Shown in pieces: positions 25,290-35,760 of a stretch of DNA of 64,000 nucleotides. The stretch spans positions 186,001 to 250,000 of the forward strand of contig JAGDZR010000005.1 in the NCBI GenBank assembly GCA_049115695.1. The letters are read 5' to 3'. The notes under the pieces are model-generated. The model was not told the origin of the DNA, ran no database searches, and worked only from the letters and a program-made list of their open reading frames with translations. The stretch's first letter is position 1, and the number at the start of each line of letters is the position of its first letter. The translations under genes were made by a program, and so were the position numbers. Source of the stretch: JAGDZR01 sp049115695. GTDB lineage: Bacteria; Bacteroidota; Bacteroidia; Cytophagales; Cyclobacteriaceae.

Positions 25290-28200
25290 ATGATGAAGAA
25301 GTATGCCCAATTATCTATGGCAGCATGGCTGCTGTTAAGTATCACCATTGCCCGTTCTCAACAAATTAAATTCGACCATTTGTCAGTGGAACAAGGATTG
25401 GCTCAGGCCAATATCTGGGATATCAAACAAGATCGGTATGGTTTTTTATGGTTTGCCACTGAAGATGGTTTGAGCATGTTTGATGGCTATGAATTCAAGA
25501 ATTTCAAGAATCGTGGTAATGACGACTATTCTATTTCAAATAATAGTATTAATGGCATAGCCGAAGATGATGAAGGTTTCATTTGGGTGAGCACCAGGGA
25601 TGGGTTGAATCGTTATGATCGAAAAAGTGATCGATTTTTCAGATACCTTCATGATCCTGAAAACCCTAAATCCATAAGTGACAGGAGTAGCAGCAATGTA
25701 TTCGTTGACAGTAACAACAACGTCTGGGTATGTACCAATAATGGTTTGAGCCTTTATCAACGAGAAACGGATGACTTCAAGAATTATTTCACGTCTTCTG
25801 CTTCAAACGCTATTGTTGGCAATCATGTAAAAAGTATGGACGAAGATCAAAATGGCATTTTATGGATTGGAACAGCCAGTGGATTGAGTAGGTATGATCC
25901 TAAGACCAATGTTTTTGAAAATTTTGTCAATGATCCGTCTTCTCAAAATTCAATTGGCAGTAATCAGATCATGTCGATATTCATTGATAGTGAAAATAAT
26001 GTTTGGATCGGTACATTTGATGCGGGTCTTACAAAATATGATCAATCAACAGGAATCTTTCAAAGGTTTTTGGTCGACCCTCAAGATGACTCAAAGTTGG
26101 TTGGCGGTTATGTGTATAATATAGCGCAAAGTCCGGATGGACGAATCTGGGTAGCTGATGATGGAGGGCTTTGCCTTCTTAATGAGGATGGAGAAACATT
26201 CACACGCTACCTAAATGAATCGACAAACGAGTTCAGTATTAATAGTAACACTGTAACGGACGTATATTTCGATATCAATGATCGCATGTTGGTGGGTACC
26301 AGATTTGGCGGCATCAATATATATGACAAGGGGAAGTATATTTTCAGGCATTTCAGTAGTAGCAGTTTATCCACAAGTCTGAGTCATAATAATATCCAAA
26401 ATATGGCAGAAGATGCAATTGGAAATGTTTGGGTCGCAACAGATGGGGGAGGTTTGAATTATTTTGATCTTTCAACCCATACTTTTACGCGCTACAAGCA
26501 TGATCCAAATGACGAGAATTCATTGACGAACAATAAGGTATTAGGGCTTGAGGTGGATAATAATGGTAATGTTTGGGTTGGAATGTGGGCGGGAGGTTTA
26601 GTGAAATACAACCCCAGTACAGGAAAGTTTACGAGGTACATGCATGATCCAAATGACCCCAATAGCCTCAGTGATAATCACATTTTTGACGTTTACCAGG
26701 ACAATGATGGAGATTTGTGGACCATCTCATGGGGTAATGGGATAAGCAAGTACCGACCAGAGACAGATGATTTTGAACAGTATTTAACCAAAACCAGTGC
26801 AGCTCAGGAATTGGTCAGTGCGACTTTTGTGACAATGATTCAGGATCATACTGGGACACTATGGATTGCTACTGAAGGTCAAGGAATCGTGTTGTATGAC
26901 AAGGAGTCAAATACTTATGAGCAAATTCTCAGCTCGGATAAACCCGGAGCACTGTCTGCTAATGGCATTTACTCATTTTTAGAAGATAGTCAAAATCGAA
27001 TATGGGTGGGTACCAGTGGAGGTGGTTTGAATCTGTACAACAGAGAAGATAAAACTTTCACAGTTTTCCGTGAAGAGGATGGTCTTCCAAATAACGCAAT
27101 TCAAGGAATTCTGGAGGATGACCAGGGAGATATATGGTTGAGTACCAATCGTGGTGTATCTCGAATGAACACAAAGACAAATACATTTAAGAACTATACA
27201 CAAGGTAACGGACTTCAGGGTAATCAGTTCAATAGATGGTCCTATTTGAAATTGTCATCAGGAGAACTGTTGTTTGGAGGAATCGATGGGTTAAATAGTT
27301 TCTACTCTGAACAAATCAACGACAATACATATATCCCTTCTGTTTATATCAACGACTTTACGTTGTTCAATGAATCAGTAACTATTGGCCCGGGAAGTGT
27401 GCTTAGGCAGAATATCATGTTAACTGAACGGCTTGAACTGGACTATACACAAAACTTTCTTTCATTTGAATTTACCGCGTTGAATTTTCAACAGGCCGAG
27501 AGAAATCAGTACAAGTACATGTTAGAAGGGCTTCAGGATGATTGGGTAGATGCTGGAGAAGACAGAAAAGCAACGTTTACCAATGTTGATCCAGGTAAGT
27601 ATGTGTTTCGTGTCATTGGATCAAACAATGATGGATATTGGAACGAAGAGGGAGCGCAAATCGAAATTGTGATCACGCCTCCATGGTGGGCTACATGGTG
27701 GTTCAGAACATTAACTATACTTTTTGTTTTAGGGATATTTTTTGGAGGATTCCAGATCAGAATGCAAATGGTGAAAGCACAACGAGCCAAGCTTGAGCTC
27801 ATGGTGGAAGAGCGAACAAAAGATCTCAGAGAGATGGTGGACTTGTTGAGGAAAAATAGCCAACAATTGGCCAGATCGGGCGGATTGTTGAAGGCAAAGT
27901 CACAACAACTGGCTGCAGACGCAAGAAGACAGGCTGAGAATGCAAAAGTGATTGAAGGTAATGTTGAAGAAGTAACCAATCACACCAAGCATACCAGTAA
28001 CAATGCCTATGAAACCAACGAACTGGTAGAGCAGTCAGTAGAACAACTTCAGGGAATCCGCGGAGCGACAGAAGATAATATTAAGGAGATCAATTCTATT
28101 TCCAAGAAGCTGGGTGTTATGGAAGAATTATTTCGGCAGACCAATATCCTGGCATTGAATGCCAGCATCGAAGCAGCAAGAGCAGGTTCAAATGGTAAAG

Positions 28201-28550
28201 GTTTTGGAGTAATTGCAGGCGAGGTGCGAAAACTGGCAGAACGCAGTAAGGAAGCTTCTCAGGAAATCATTGGTTCCGCCAAAAATGGAGCAAAGGAGAC
28301 AGAGGATGTAGGCAATAGAATTCTCGCATTTATTCCCAATATTGAGAAATCCTCAGAATTGATTGGTAATATTAGTGCAGCTAGTCAGGAGCAAAGTGCT
28401 TCTATTGAACTCATTAACGAAACTTTGAAAGACTTTTTTGTGGTCTCTAAACAGAATTCTGAGAATTCAGAGGCGATTTTCGAAATTTCTAAAGAGTTGG
28501 ACCAACTGGCGGAGTTTCTCAATCAAAAGGTGGACGCATTGCAGGTTTAA
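25290..28550 (+). CDS. Regulator-propeller (Reg_prop) / Y_Y_Y sensor fused to a methyl-accepting chemotaxis signalling domain
   Basis: 1086 residues. A signal peptide (ending ARSQ) is followed by about 14 Reg_prop blades with the repeated xxWIGTxxGLxxYD pattern up to residue ~660, enough for two seven-bladed propellers. A Y_Y_Y domain (about 720-797) and one membrane helix (about 803-825) follow. The cytoplasmic part starts with [12 protein letters not shown], the linker normally seen before histidine-kinase domains. It then continues as a long coiled coil into an MCP domain whose hairpin tip [15 protein letters not shown] lies at 952-966. No HAMP, HisKA, receiver or AraC domain is present, and no CheR-binding tail is seen. 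It probably senses a periplasmic ligand and signals to a CheA/CheW-type system encoded elsewhere. Confidence 0.9.
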   Translation: MMKKYAQLSMAAWLLLSITIARSQQIKFDHLSVEQGLAQANIWDIKQDRYGFLWFATEDGLSMFDGYEFKNFKNRGNDDYSISNNSINGIAEDDEGFIWVSTRDGLNRYDRKSDRFFRYLHDPENPKSISDRSSSNVFVDSNNNVWVCTNNGLSLYQRETDDFKNYFTSSASNAIVGNHVKSMDEDQNGILWIGTASGLSRYDPKTNVFENFVNDPSSQNSIGSNQIMSIFIDSENNVWIGTFDAGLTKYDQSTGIFQRFLVDPQDDSKLVGGYVYNIAQSPDGRIWVADDGGLCLLNEDGETFTRYLNESTNEFSINSNTVTDVYFDINDRMLVGTRFGGINIYDKGKYIFRHFSSSSLSTSLSHNNIQNMAEDAIGNVWVATDGGGLNYFDLSTHTFTRYKHDPNDENSLTNNKVLGLEVDNNGNVWVGMWAGGLVKYNPSTGKFTRYMHDPNDPNSLSDNHIFDVYQDNDGDLWTISWGNGISKYRPETDDFEQYLTKTSAAQELVSATFVTMIQDHTGTLWIATEGQGIVLYDKESNTYEQILSSDKPGALSANGIYSFLEDSQNRIWVGTSGGGLNLYNREDKTFTVFREEDGLPNNAIQGILEDDQGDIWLSTNRGVSRMNTKTNTFKNYTQGNGLQGNQFNRWSYLKLSSGELLFGGIDGLNSFYSEQINDNTYIPSVYINDFTLFNESVTIGPGSVLRQNIMLTERLELDYTQNFLSFEFTALNFQQAERNQYKYMLEGLQDDWVDAGEDRKATFTNVDPGKYVFRVIGSNNDGYWNEEGAQIEIVITPPWWATWWFRTLTILFVLGIFFGGFQIRMQMVKAQRAKLELMVEERTKDLREMVDLLRKNSQQLARSGGLLKAKSQQLAADARRQAENAKVIEGNVEEVTNHTKHTSNNAYETNELVEQSVEQLQGIRGATEDNIKEINSISKKLGVMEELFRQTNILALNASIEAARAGSNGKGFGVIAGEVRKLAERSKEASQEIIGSAKNGAKETEDVGNRILAFIPNIEKSSELIGNISAASQEQSASIELINETLKDFFVVSKQNSENSEAIFEISKELDQLAEFLNQKVDALQV

Positions 28551-28559
28551 AGAGAATGG

Positions 28560-28886
28560 TTAAATAGCAAAACTTTCACCACATCCACAGGTACGAGTAG
28601 CATTAGGATTCACAAATTGGAACCCTCGTCCATTCAATCCATCAGAATACTCGAGAATCGTTCCCATTAGATACAGTAAGCTTTTCTTATCAACGATGAT
28701 TTTAATGCCCTTGTCTTCAAAAACGTCATCCTTGTCGCCTTGTTGATCATCGAAAACAAGGTCGTACATTAACCCGGAACATCCACCACCTTTGACCGCC
28801 ACTCTTACATGATGATTGTCCTGATGTCCCTCTTCTTTTCTAAGGGTAATGATTTGTTCCTTTGCTTTTTCGCTTATTGTGATCAT
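28560..28886 (-). CDS. A-type iron-sulfur carrier (HesB/IscA/ErpA family)
   Basis: 108 residues from ATG 28886; the frame is open further upstream but the extra 28 residues are not family-like. The three cluster ligands are present: C36 in GGGCSG and C100-x-C102 in TCGCGESF. Such proteins carry Fe-S clusters to target enzymes. It stands as a single gene, converging on the propeller-chemoreceptor gene with only 9 bases between stops. Whether it works with SUF or ISC cannot be told from context. Confidence 0.93.
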   Translation of the reverse strand: MITISEKAKEQIITLRKEEGHQDNHHVRVAVKGGGCSGLMYDLVFDDQQGDKDDVFEDKGIKIIVDKKSLLYLMGTILEYSDGLNGRGFQFVNPNATRTCGCGESFAI

Positions 28887-29072
28887 GATGACAATGTCTT
28901 GATTAGGGAAACACCGTTTGAAGCCAAATGGTTTCAATATTACAATGCAAAAATAATGGATGTATACCAATGATGTGCAGTGTCATGAATTTACCTGCTT
29001 TTGAGCAAGACATTCCGTGATTCAAGTGGTTAAATTGAGCCCTAAATCGATTCATAACCTAAGAATAGTAAT

Positions 29073-29477
29073 ATGGTACGTGTGGAACATATTGGTATTG
29101 CCGTAAAGGAGTTGAGTAAAGTCAATGCACTTTACAGTAAACTTTTCGGACAAGAAGCTTACAAATTAGAAAAAGTTGATACGGAATCAGTGGAGACTTC
29201 CTTTTTCAAAATAGGAGAAACCAAGATTGAATTTTTGGAATCGGACAATCCTGAAAGCGCCATTTCTAAATACATTTCAAAAAAAGGAGAGGGCATTCAT
29301 CACATTGCATTCGAAGTAGATGATATTTTTGCAGAAATAGCTCGACTAAAGGACGAAGGGTTTCAAATCATTAACCCTGAACCTAAACGTGGCGCTGATA
29401 ATAAGTTGGTGTGCTTCATTCATCCGAAAACAACAAATGGAGTTTTAGTGGAGCTTTGTCAGGAAATAAAAACCTAA
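29073..29477 (+). CDS. mce: Methylmalonyl-CoA epimerase (VOC family)
   Basis: 134 residues, normal size. Two vicinal-oxygen-chelate half domains are seen: VEHIGIAVKEL at the start with the first metal His, GIHHIAFEV in the middle, and the final metal Glu in GVLVELCQE. It interconverts (R)- and (S)-methylmalonyl-CoA in propionate and branched-chain catabolism. The stop overlaps the thiL start as TAATG. The mutase is not in the window. Confidence 0.92.
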   Translation: MVRVEHIGIAVKELSKVNALYSKLFGQEAYKLEKVDTESVETSFFKIGETKIEFLESDNPESAISKYISKKGEGIHHIAFEVDDIFAEIARLKDEGFQIINPEPKRGADNKLVCFIHPKTTNGVLVELCQEIKT

Positions 29478-30508
29478 TGGAAGAGAAAAGAACTGAAATA
29501 GGAGAGTTGGGAGAATTTGGTCTTATTGAAAAAATTGCTCAAGAGGTCAATGAACAACATGAAAGTACCGTCAAGGGCATAGGAGATGACGCTGCTGTCA
29601 TGCGACCGGGAGCAGGCAATCTGACTCTACTCAGTACAGATATGTTGGTTGAAGGTGTTCATTTTGATTTGGCCTATATGCCATTGGCTCATCTGGGATT
29701 CAAGGCCGTGGCTGTGAATGTCTCCGATATTGCGGCCATGAACGGTATACCTAAACAGGTAACAATCAATCTTGCATTGAGCAATAGGTTTTCTGTTGAG
29801 GCCGTTGAGAAGCTATATGAAGGAATTAATGCTGCTGCAAAAGCCTATAAAGTGGATGTAGTTGGTGGAGATACTACTGCTTCAACCAGCGGATTGATGC
29901 TGTCAGTAACAATTTTGGGAGAGGCTGAAGAGGAGACAGTTGTCTATAGGAACACCGCAAAAGATTCGGATATCATTTGCGTAAGTGGTGACTTGGGCGG
30001 TGCATTTGTTGGACTACAAGTGTTGAATAGAGAAAAACAGGTCTTTCTGAGCAATCCTGATATGCAACCGGATATTGAAAAGTACGATTATGTGGTTGGA
30101 CGTCAACTAAGACCGAGAGCGCGAATGGATATCATTCATGAATTTAAGGACCTGGGTATAAAGCCAACAGCGATGATAGATGTATCAGATGGATTGATTT
30201 CGGACCTTTTTCATCTCTGTAAACAGTCGAATCTGGGCGCCAGCCTTTATGAAGAGAAATTGCCAATCGATGCGCAGACCTATGAAACGGCTGCCGAGTT
30301 CAATCTGGATCCCAATACTTGTGCGCTTAACGGAGGAGAAGATTATGAATTACTTTTCACCATTGCCCAAGCGGACTTTGAGAAAATTGAAAATCATGAT
30401 GATATTACGGTGATTGGGTACATGCATCCAAAGGAGAAAGGAAGGGTACTCGTGACGAGATCAAAAAATGTAGTTGAATTAAAAGCACAAGGGTGGAAAC
30501 ATTTCTGA
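29477..30508 (+). CDS. thiL: Thiamine-monophosphate kinase
   Basis: 343 residues from ATG 29477, chosen because it overlaps the previous stop (TAATG) and starts the conserved ELGEFGLIEKI block; the frame is open upstream inside the epimerase. Family motifs in order: GDDAAVMRPG, DMLVEGVHFDL, GGDTTAS, DVSDGLISDL and GGEDYELLFT, covering the Mg-ATP and substrate sites. It makes thiamine diphosphate from thiamine monophosphate with ATP. No other thiamine gene and no TPP riboswitch are nearby. Confidence 0.95.
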   Translation: MEEKRTEIGELGEFGLIEKIAQEVNEQHESTVKGIGDDAAVMRPGAGNLTLLSTDMLVEGVHFDLAYMPLAHLGFKAVAVNVSDIAAMNGIPKQVTINLALSNRFSVEAVEKLYEGINAAAKAYKVDVVGGDTTASTSGLMLSVTILGEAEEETVVYRNTAKDSDIICVSGDLGGAFVGLQVLNREKQVFLSNPDMQPDIEKYDYVVGRQLRPRARMDIIHEFKDLGIKPTAMIDVSDGLISDLFHLCKQSNLGASLYEEKLPIDAQTYETAAEFNLDPNTCALNGGEDYELLFTIAQADFEKIENHDDITVIGYMHPKEKGRVLVTRSKNVVELKAQGWKHF

Positions 30509-30518
30509 TCCACCCTTG
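30488..30518. terminator. Hairpin between convergent thiL and yceI-like gene
   Basis: CAAGGGTGG and CCACCCTTG form a perfect 9-bp stem spanning the thiL stop codon. On the minus strand it is followed by GCTTTTAATT, so it most likely ends the minus-strand transcript, but it could affect both. Confidence 0.6.
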
Positions 30519-30540
30519 GCAATGAGTTTATTAAAGATTG

Positions 30541-31116
30541 TTATTTGGTAGCAACAAGCTTTACCTTCAGTGGCACGTCATTGTAAATCGCCTTATCTCC
30601 TAAATCATCAAAGAAGTTATCTGATCCATAACGTACGTCATGCTTCGATCTATCAAAAGAAAATTCAGCTGACGCAACAATGTTATCACCTTCATTTTTT
30701 AGTGTAACAGGAAATGTAAGCTCTACAGTTTTACCCTTTACAGTGAAGTTTCCGGTCACAGTGTAAGTTTGACCTTTTCCCTTTACCTTGGTAATATCGA
30801 ATGAAGCTGTTGGATACTTATCCACTCCAAAGAAGTCTTCAGACTTGAGATGTCCTTCCAGTTTTTCTTTCCATTCTCCAGATAAATCCGTGTTGGTAAT
30901 AGAGGTCATGTCCATTACGAATGAACCGCCAGTCAATTTCCCATCACTAATTTCCAGATTTCCTTCTTGTAAATTGACCACACCCGTATGGTCCTTCGTG
31001 ATTTGCTCTCCTACCCATTCGACGGTACTTGAAGCAACATCCACTTTGTAATTCTCAGTACCTTCTGAAGGTACTGCAGTTATAACTCCTAATGCTAAAA
31101 AGATTGTTTGAAACAT
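30541..31116 (-). CDS. YceI-family periplasmic lipocalin-like protein
   Basis: 191 residues with a signal peptide (about 1-18). YceI signature blocks are present: VEWVGEQITKDHTGVV near the start, GGSFVMDM, and the SFDRSKHDVRYGSDNFFDDLGD block near the end. The family forms an extended lipocalin-like barrel that binds polyisoprenoid or amphiphilic lipids. The sequence does not identify the ligand. It is a single gene with tandem TATGTAC motifs in the 50 bases upstream, which I cannot interpret. Confidence 0.92.
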   Translation of the reverse strand: MFQTIFLALGVITAVPSEGTENYKVDVASSTVEWVGEQITKDHTGVVNLQEGNLEISDGKLTGGSFVMDMTSITNTDLSGEWKEKLEGHLKSEDFFGVDKYPTASFDITKVKGKGQTYTVTGNFTVKGKTVELTFPVTLKNEGDNIVASAEFSFDRSKHDVRYGSDNFFDDLGDKAIYNDVPLKVKLVATK

Positions 31117-31232
31117 GATATATGTATGTACATTAATTATGAATATATGTACCTACACGTAATCGGAGTAGAAGGGTTACGATTTTGAAAAAAAAATAAT
31201 AAAATACTGATTAGATAAGCGGTTGAAGGAGA

Positions 31233-31631
31233 CTATTCGAACTTGATAGGATAGACCATCTTTACATTGACGGGTTTACCCTCATGAACGCCCGCTTTCC
31301 ATCCCTCGGGTGCTTCTTTGACGAGCTTAAGTGCCAGCAAATCCTGGTCCTCAGATATGCTCCTTACGACTTTTAATTGCTCAAGATTGCCATTAGACGT
31401 GACAACAAAAGAGACAAATACACTGCCCTTTTCATAAGCATCTAAATCTGAAATTTCTTCTTCGACGTACTGTGCGAAATCATCCATACCCGTTTTATAA
31501 GTAGGCATTTGATCTGCTACTGCATAAATTCCATCTGAGGGAATGTATTTTGCTTCACAGCAAAATACTAATATGATGATGAGGCTTACATACCGCATAA
31601 CAATGCAAAGTACGGAGTATTTTGCATTCAT
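31233..31631 (-). CDS. TonB C-terminal-domain protein (energy-transducer-like)
   Basis: 132 residues from ATG 31631; ATG 31598 is an alternative start that leaves a shorter signal. One hydrophobic N-terminal helix (about 12-27) is followed by a TonB C-terminal fold: GSVFVSFVVTSNGNLEQLKV, VKEAPEGWKAG and the last strand VNVKMVYPIKF. The Pro-rich spanning region of classical TonB is missing, so the reach across the periplasm would be short. Many Bacteroidota encode such mini-TonB proteins, some acting in contexts other than transport. No ExbBD is nearby. Confidence 0.8.
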   Translation of the reverse strand: MNAKYSVLCIVMRYVSLIIILVFCCEAKYIPSDGIYAVADQMPTYKTGMDDFAQYVEEEISDLDAYEKGSVFVSFVVTSNGNLEQLKVVRSISEDQDLLALKLVKEAPEGWKAGVHEGKPVNVKMVYPIKFE

Positions 31632-31731
31632 GCAATTATTATTGGGAAGTCCTGACCCTGATAATTTCTATTTGGTAGGTTAGTAATGACAAGACTCTGA
31701 TAGTTTTGCACATCGAACATTCCTGTACATC

Positions 31732-32301
31732 ATGGTTATACTGGATAAAACAATCATCTCTGGGGATTTGATATCTGAAGAGTTTGTATGTGATTTGAAC
31801 AAATGCAAAGGTGCGTGTTGTGTGGAGGGTGATTTAGGGGCACCTCTTGAAGAAAATGAACTGGATCAGGTGGATGAGGTGCTTGATGTTGTCAAACCAT
31901 ACTTGTCTAAAGAAGCGGTTGATGTCCTCAATACGGAGGGAGGGTATCTGATTGACGAAGAAGGGGACTATTCGACCACTACGATCAATGGCGCGGAGTG
32001 CGCATTTGCCTACTACGATGAACAAAAAGTGTTGAAGTGTAGCATCGAACAGGCAAACAAAGAGGGTAAAACCAATTTCAAAAAACCAATTTCATGTCAT
32101 CTCTATCCGATCAGGATTCAAAAACTTGCTGGTGATCATGAAGCGTTAAACTATGATCGTTGGCACATCTGTTCAGATGCCTGTGACCTGGGCAAGTCTT
32201 TAAAAGTTCCAGTGTATCAATTCTTGCGTGAAGCACTGATTCGTAAGTATGGCGAGAGCTGGTACAATCGTTTGCATAAAAAAATTACAATAAAAGATTA
32301 G
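31732..32301 (+). CDS. DUF3109 family cysteine-rich protein
   Basis: 189 residues. Conserved blocks match DUF3109: CDLNKCKGACCVEGDLGAP near residues 21-39, CAFAYY, KCSIE, KPISCHLYPIRI and WHICSDACDLG. Around nine cysteines in CxxxCxxxCC-type arrangements suggest a metal or Fe-S site, like the YkgJ/zinc-ribbon group, but the biochemical function is unknown. TAGTTTTG at 31701-31708, 24 bases upstream of the start, resembles the Bacteroidota -7 promoter box. It is a single gene. Confidence 0.85.
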   Translation: MVILDKTIISGDLISEEFVCDLNKCKGACCVEGDLGAPLEENELDQVDEVLDVVKPYLSKEAVDVLNTEGGYLIDEEGDYSTTTINGAECAFAYYDEQKVLKCSIEQANKEGKTNFKKPISCHLYPIRIQKLAGDHEALNYDRWHICSDACDLGKSLKVPVYQFLREALIRKYGESWYNRLHKKITIKD

Positions 32302-32421
32302 TAAAATCATATAGTTATTTTCTATATTTAAATCTCCTTAGGGTACTTTCAAACCAGTTATGTGATCTATTAGTTGTTTAATCAGCGGCCTCCTTAGTCG
32401 CATTAACTAATTAATTATAGC

Positions 32422-33099
32422 ATGAAAGTAGCTAGACAAGAAAAATTAGAGTATTTCGATAAGTTGTCCCAGACGGTTGTATTTGATCTCAAAGGAAGGA
32501 TCCTGGAATCTTGTGATACACTTGCTCAACCCATATCCATCAATATATTTGATCAACAATTCATTAGTGAATCCCATAAGACTTTTGAATCACTGTCCAG
32601 TAAGGAGGAATTGACATTTGAAGGTGTTTTTACCACATTGTTTGGACTTGAGTCATTTTTTGATATTAGGATCAAGCGCATCAAATATTTGGAAATGGAT
32701 GCCTATATGATGCATGTTTATGATTTTGGCAATCAATACAGAAGTGCGATAAGTGCGCTTCGGAATGGAGATCAAAGAGAGAATAAACCACGCAAAATGT
32801 TGATAAAAACCACTAATCATCATGTGAATATAAGCTTAGAGGACATTCTTTACTTTGAAGCATACGGTGATTATGTGAAGGTTCACACAAAGGAACGCAC
32901 CTATCTTCATCACAACCGAATGAAGCACATTGAAGCGAGAGTTCCCAGTAGCGAATTCCTACGAGTTCACAGATCCTTTATTGTCAGCCTTGATAAAATT
33001 GACCAGATTGATAAAGAGAGTTTGCAAATAAAAGATCGTTGGATACCGGTCAGTGCCTCCAATAAATCTTCGCTATACGATCGTATGCATGTGATGTAA
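32422..33099 (+). CDS. LytTR DNA-binding transcriptional regulator without receiver domain
   Basis: 225 residues. The C-terminal LytTR domain (about 125-222) is clear: EDILYFEAYGDYVKVHT, the HHNRMKHIEARVP segment and FLRVHRSFIVSLDKID. The N-terminal 110 residues have no receiver-domain Asp/Lys pattern. They look like a small mixed alpha/beta sensor, perhaps PAS-like, with FDLKGRILESCD at the front. It therefore probably responds to a ligand or to protein contact rather than phosphorylation by a partner kinase. No histidine kinase is adjacent. It converges on the M14 peptidase with 2 bases between stops. Confidence 0.8.
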   Translation: MKVARQEKLEYFDKLSQTVVFDLKGRILESCDTLAQPISINIFDQQFISESHKTFESLSSKEELTFEGVFTTLFGLESFFDIRIKRIKYLEMDAYMMHVYDFGNQYRSAISALRNGDQRENKPRKMLIKTTNHHVNISLEDILYFEAYGDYVKVHTKERTYLHHNRMKHIEARVPSSEFLRVHRSFIVSLDKIDQIDKESLQIKDRWIPVSASNKSSLYDRMHVM

Positions 33100-33101
33100 T
33101 A

Positions 33102-35654
33102 TCACTCACTTGATGCTCCACTACTCACCATGTGACCATAATAAATGGCATTCAGGAATAGTTTATTTGTGCCATACCAGAATGCTCTGAAGTTGGTGTT
33201 AAATGAGAATGAAATGATACGACCGCTTCCACTCCTTGATACGATAACGCCTGCGCTATTCTTAATCCTTTCAAGATTTTCCTCTGACACATAGCCACTC
33301 TCCAGCGGATTTGAGGAGAATTGATAGGGGTAAGCATAAGGATTAGAGGGTGCCTTGAAGAACGTGTTACTATTCACAAAAACAGGTAAGGTGTTGTTCG
33401 TATACCCAAATCCAATAGGATTGGTCAGGTCAAGCTTTCCGGAAAAAATTGCCCCGCCAGTCCGCTGAGCTCCTGTATACTCATTCATTAGTGCATATGG
33501 TTTTGGTCCACTTTTATCTCGATCAGACGCCACTGTTTCCAGTTTGATGATTTCCTGACTTTTAAGCCAGCTGTTGGCTCTCTTAAAGGCGATTACCTTT
33601 CCGCCATTTTGAATCCATGCTTTCAGTTTCGTTACGGCGCTTCCATTGATCGAACCATAGCTGCCATTCACCATCACAATGGTGTTGTATCGATTGAGAT
33701 CCATTCTATTGAATACACGAATAGGAACAAGGCTCACTTCCATGTCGAATCGATTGTCTAAAAGATGCCAGACTTCTCCAGCATCATATGAGCTAACCCC
33801 TTCTTCAACCAAAAGAGCGATTTTCGGTTTATCCACACCGTAAAATGTGCGACTTCCCAAATCAACACCCACGGTTGCGCCAGTATTGAGTGGGAAGATC
33901 TTGATGCCTTCCTCAACTTGCAGTTTTGAGAGTAATGCGTGAAGTTTTTCTGGGGATTCCTGTATTTGAACAGGTATTAAAATACTCCCTCTATTAAATG
34001 CTTGTCCGTTTAGACTAAAAGGTTCAAAGGCAGTTTTACAGATAATGTCTTCCTGGAGCAATTTCCATAATAGCCTGGGAGCATAATATTCATCCCATGA
34101 AAATGCATACGCATAGTTTGATTGCTCAAAATCATCAACGACTGCAGCTTCACCAAAATATTGTTCTCCTTTGCTAACTCCAGCGATCTGCTTAGCAGTT
34201 AAATACGAGTGGTTGAGTCCAAATGCCATGGGCAATGTCCATGCCGAAACATCATAAAACAGGCTGTCTTCGAAAGTGGTAACCTTTTCAAACATAATGT
34301 TGATGAGGTTGTATTGAGCTTGATCAAATGGTACAAAAAAGCTTGTTCTGCTTGGATATTTTGTACCAGCAAGGCTCATGTCTTTTCCTAGTCGATACAC
34401 CTCAATCTCATGTTGGATCATGATGTTTGCCAATTCCTCAGATCGTGCAGCGTCATTTTCACTGCCAAATACGACTCCTTTTTGTGGACGTGCACCCGCT
34501 TTGCTGATGGCATCTTTATAAAATGAACGCTGGTGCTCGAGTAAATCAGTTCTTAAAGCAAGGGCTGCTTCAGTAGTTGACAGTGACGTGACAAACTGAT
34601 TTTTAATCGTGAAAGGAAATTTAAGAATACCATGTGGGCTTTCCTGGGCATGACCTCTGGAGCTCGCCTGTTCAAATAAGATACCGACTGCTCCATTGAT
34701 ATCTGGAAAGGTTGATCCTTTACCATAATAGAAGTCATCGTAATCCTCTTCTGAGTAATACAGCGAACCTATTTTATCTAGTGCTTTTGCGTGATAAGTC
34801 CCTATTTTCTCAGTTAAAGTAATATTGTTTTTAGGAGTGTTTGGGTTGACTCTGGAGGGAATACCAGGTTGAAAAAAGAAAGTAGAGTAGGTTCCCATTT
34901 CATGGTGGTCAGTCAATACATTGGGTTTCCACTCATGAAACTTTGCAATTCTATTGCGAGCCTCTGGCTGCTGAACTGGTAACCAATCACGATTTAGATC
35001 AAACCAGTAATGATTGGTTCTTCCTCTTGGCCATTGCTCATTTTGTTCCATATTATTTCCATCTGCAACAAGGTTTTTAGATCTCCTGCTATTTGCCCAG
35101 GTAGAAAATCGAGTTAATCCATCAGGGTTAAAAGAGGGATCAAGAAGAATAATTGAATTATCCAAAAGCTCATCAATCTCATCACCTTTAGCTGCAGCAT
35201 AGTGGTAAGCAGTGAGCATACTTGCGTTTGAGCCGCTTGGTTCATTGCCATGAATACTGAAACCTTGTAAAACAACGACTGGCATTTCTGCTGTTGATAG
35301 ATTACCGGATTGAGATGGGTCGGTTAGCCGTTTGTGCGCAGCTTTGATCTCGTCAAGCTTTGAATGATTTTCTGGAGAAGTAACAATCAATAGCGCCTGA
35401 GGTCGACCTTCATGGGTCTGACCAAATTCTTCAATCGCAATTCTTGGAGAGGCATCAGCAATTGCACGCATGTAGTAGACAAGCCTGTCATGCGTAATAT
35501 GCCATTCCCCAACTTCATGGCCTATGATCTCCTGTGGAGTAGGAATTGATTGATCATAAGTTACATTTTCAGGAAGGTAGTAGTCTAGAGTAGTCTGAGC
35601 GTATGTAGATACAGAAATTGCAACTAAGAAGATGCTTAATATGTGCTTGATCAT
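33102..35654 (-). CDS. Secreted M14-family zinc carboxypeptidase
   Basis: 850 residues with a signal peptide ending STYAQ. The M14 metal site is visible as H135-x2-E138 (HGNEPSG) and a His at 250-251 (DHHEMG), with DPSFNPDG and FDLNRDW between them as substrate-site motifs. The peptidase domain fills about residues 40-370. The remaining 480 residues hold a glutamine-amidotransferase-like segment common in large Bacteroidota M14 proteins (about 600-700). It should trim C-terminal residues from peptides outside the cytoplasm. Single gene. Confidence 0.9.
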   Translation of the reverse strand: MIKHILSIFLVAISVSTYAQTTLDYYLPENVTYDQSIPTPQEIIGHEVGEWHITHDRLVYYMRAIADASPRIAIEEFGQTHEGRPQALLIVTSPENHSKLDEIKAAHKRLTDPSQSGNLSTAEMPVVVLQGFSIHGNEPSGSNASMLTAYHYAAAKGDEIDELLDNSIILLDPSFNPDGLTRFSTWANSRRSKNLVADGNNMEQNEQWPRGRTNHYWFDLNRDWLPVQQPEARNRIAKFHEWKPNVLTDHHEMGTYSTFFFQPGIPSRVNPNTPKNNITLTEKIGTYHAKALDKIGSLYYSEEDYDDFYYGKGSTFPDINGAVGILFEQASSRGHAQESPHGILKFPFTIKNQFVTSLSTTEAALALRTDLLEHQRSFYKDAISKAGARPQKGVVFGSENDAARSEELANIMIQHEIEVYRLGKDMSLAGTKYPSRTSFFVPFDQAQYNLINIMFEKVTTFEDSLFYDVSAWTLPMAFGLNHSYLTAKQIAGVSKGEQYFGEAAVVDDFEQSNYAYAFSWDEYYAPRLLWKLLQEDIICKTAFEPFSLNGQAFNRGSILIPVQIQESPEKLHALLSKLQVEEGIKIFPLNTGATVGVDLGSRTFYGVDKPKIALLVEEGVSSYDAGEVWHLLDNRFDMEVSLVPIRVFNRMDLNRYNTIVMVNGSYGSINGSAVTKLKAWIQNGGKVIAFKRANSWLKSQEIIKLETVASDRDKSGPKPYALMNEYTGAQRTGGAIFSGKLDLTNPIGFGYTNNTLPVFVNSNTFFKAPSNPYAYPYQFSSNPLESGYVSEENLERIKNSAGVIVSRSGSGRIISFSFNTNFRAFWYGTNKLFLNAIYYGHMVSSGASSE

Positions 35655-35760
35655 TTGACTGAATGTTGTTCAATTCGAATTTCATGTCAAATGATGAAGT
35701 AATGAAACGGTACGATTTGTTTTACATGAACGGGGAGGATTTCATTGTCCAGAAGGGTAA

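Noticed and set aside
27533..27979. Minus-strand open frame of 148 codons inside the propeller-chemoreceptor gene
   Set aside because: It is the shadow of the coiled-coil coding strand (Ser/Ala-rich) with no homology signs.
31604..31626. TGCAA and TTGCA half-sites upstream of the TonB-like gene
   Set aside because: The spacing is 13 bases instead of 5, so it does not fit the operator seen at the fur locus.
31701..31708. TAGTTTTG promoter box before the DUF3109 gene as a separate feature
   Set aside because: The -7 box is good, but the nearest upstream TTTG is 26 bases away, too far for a confident promoter; mentioned only under the gene.
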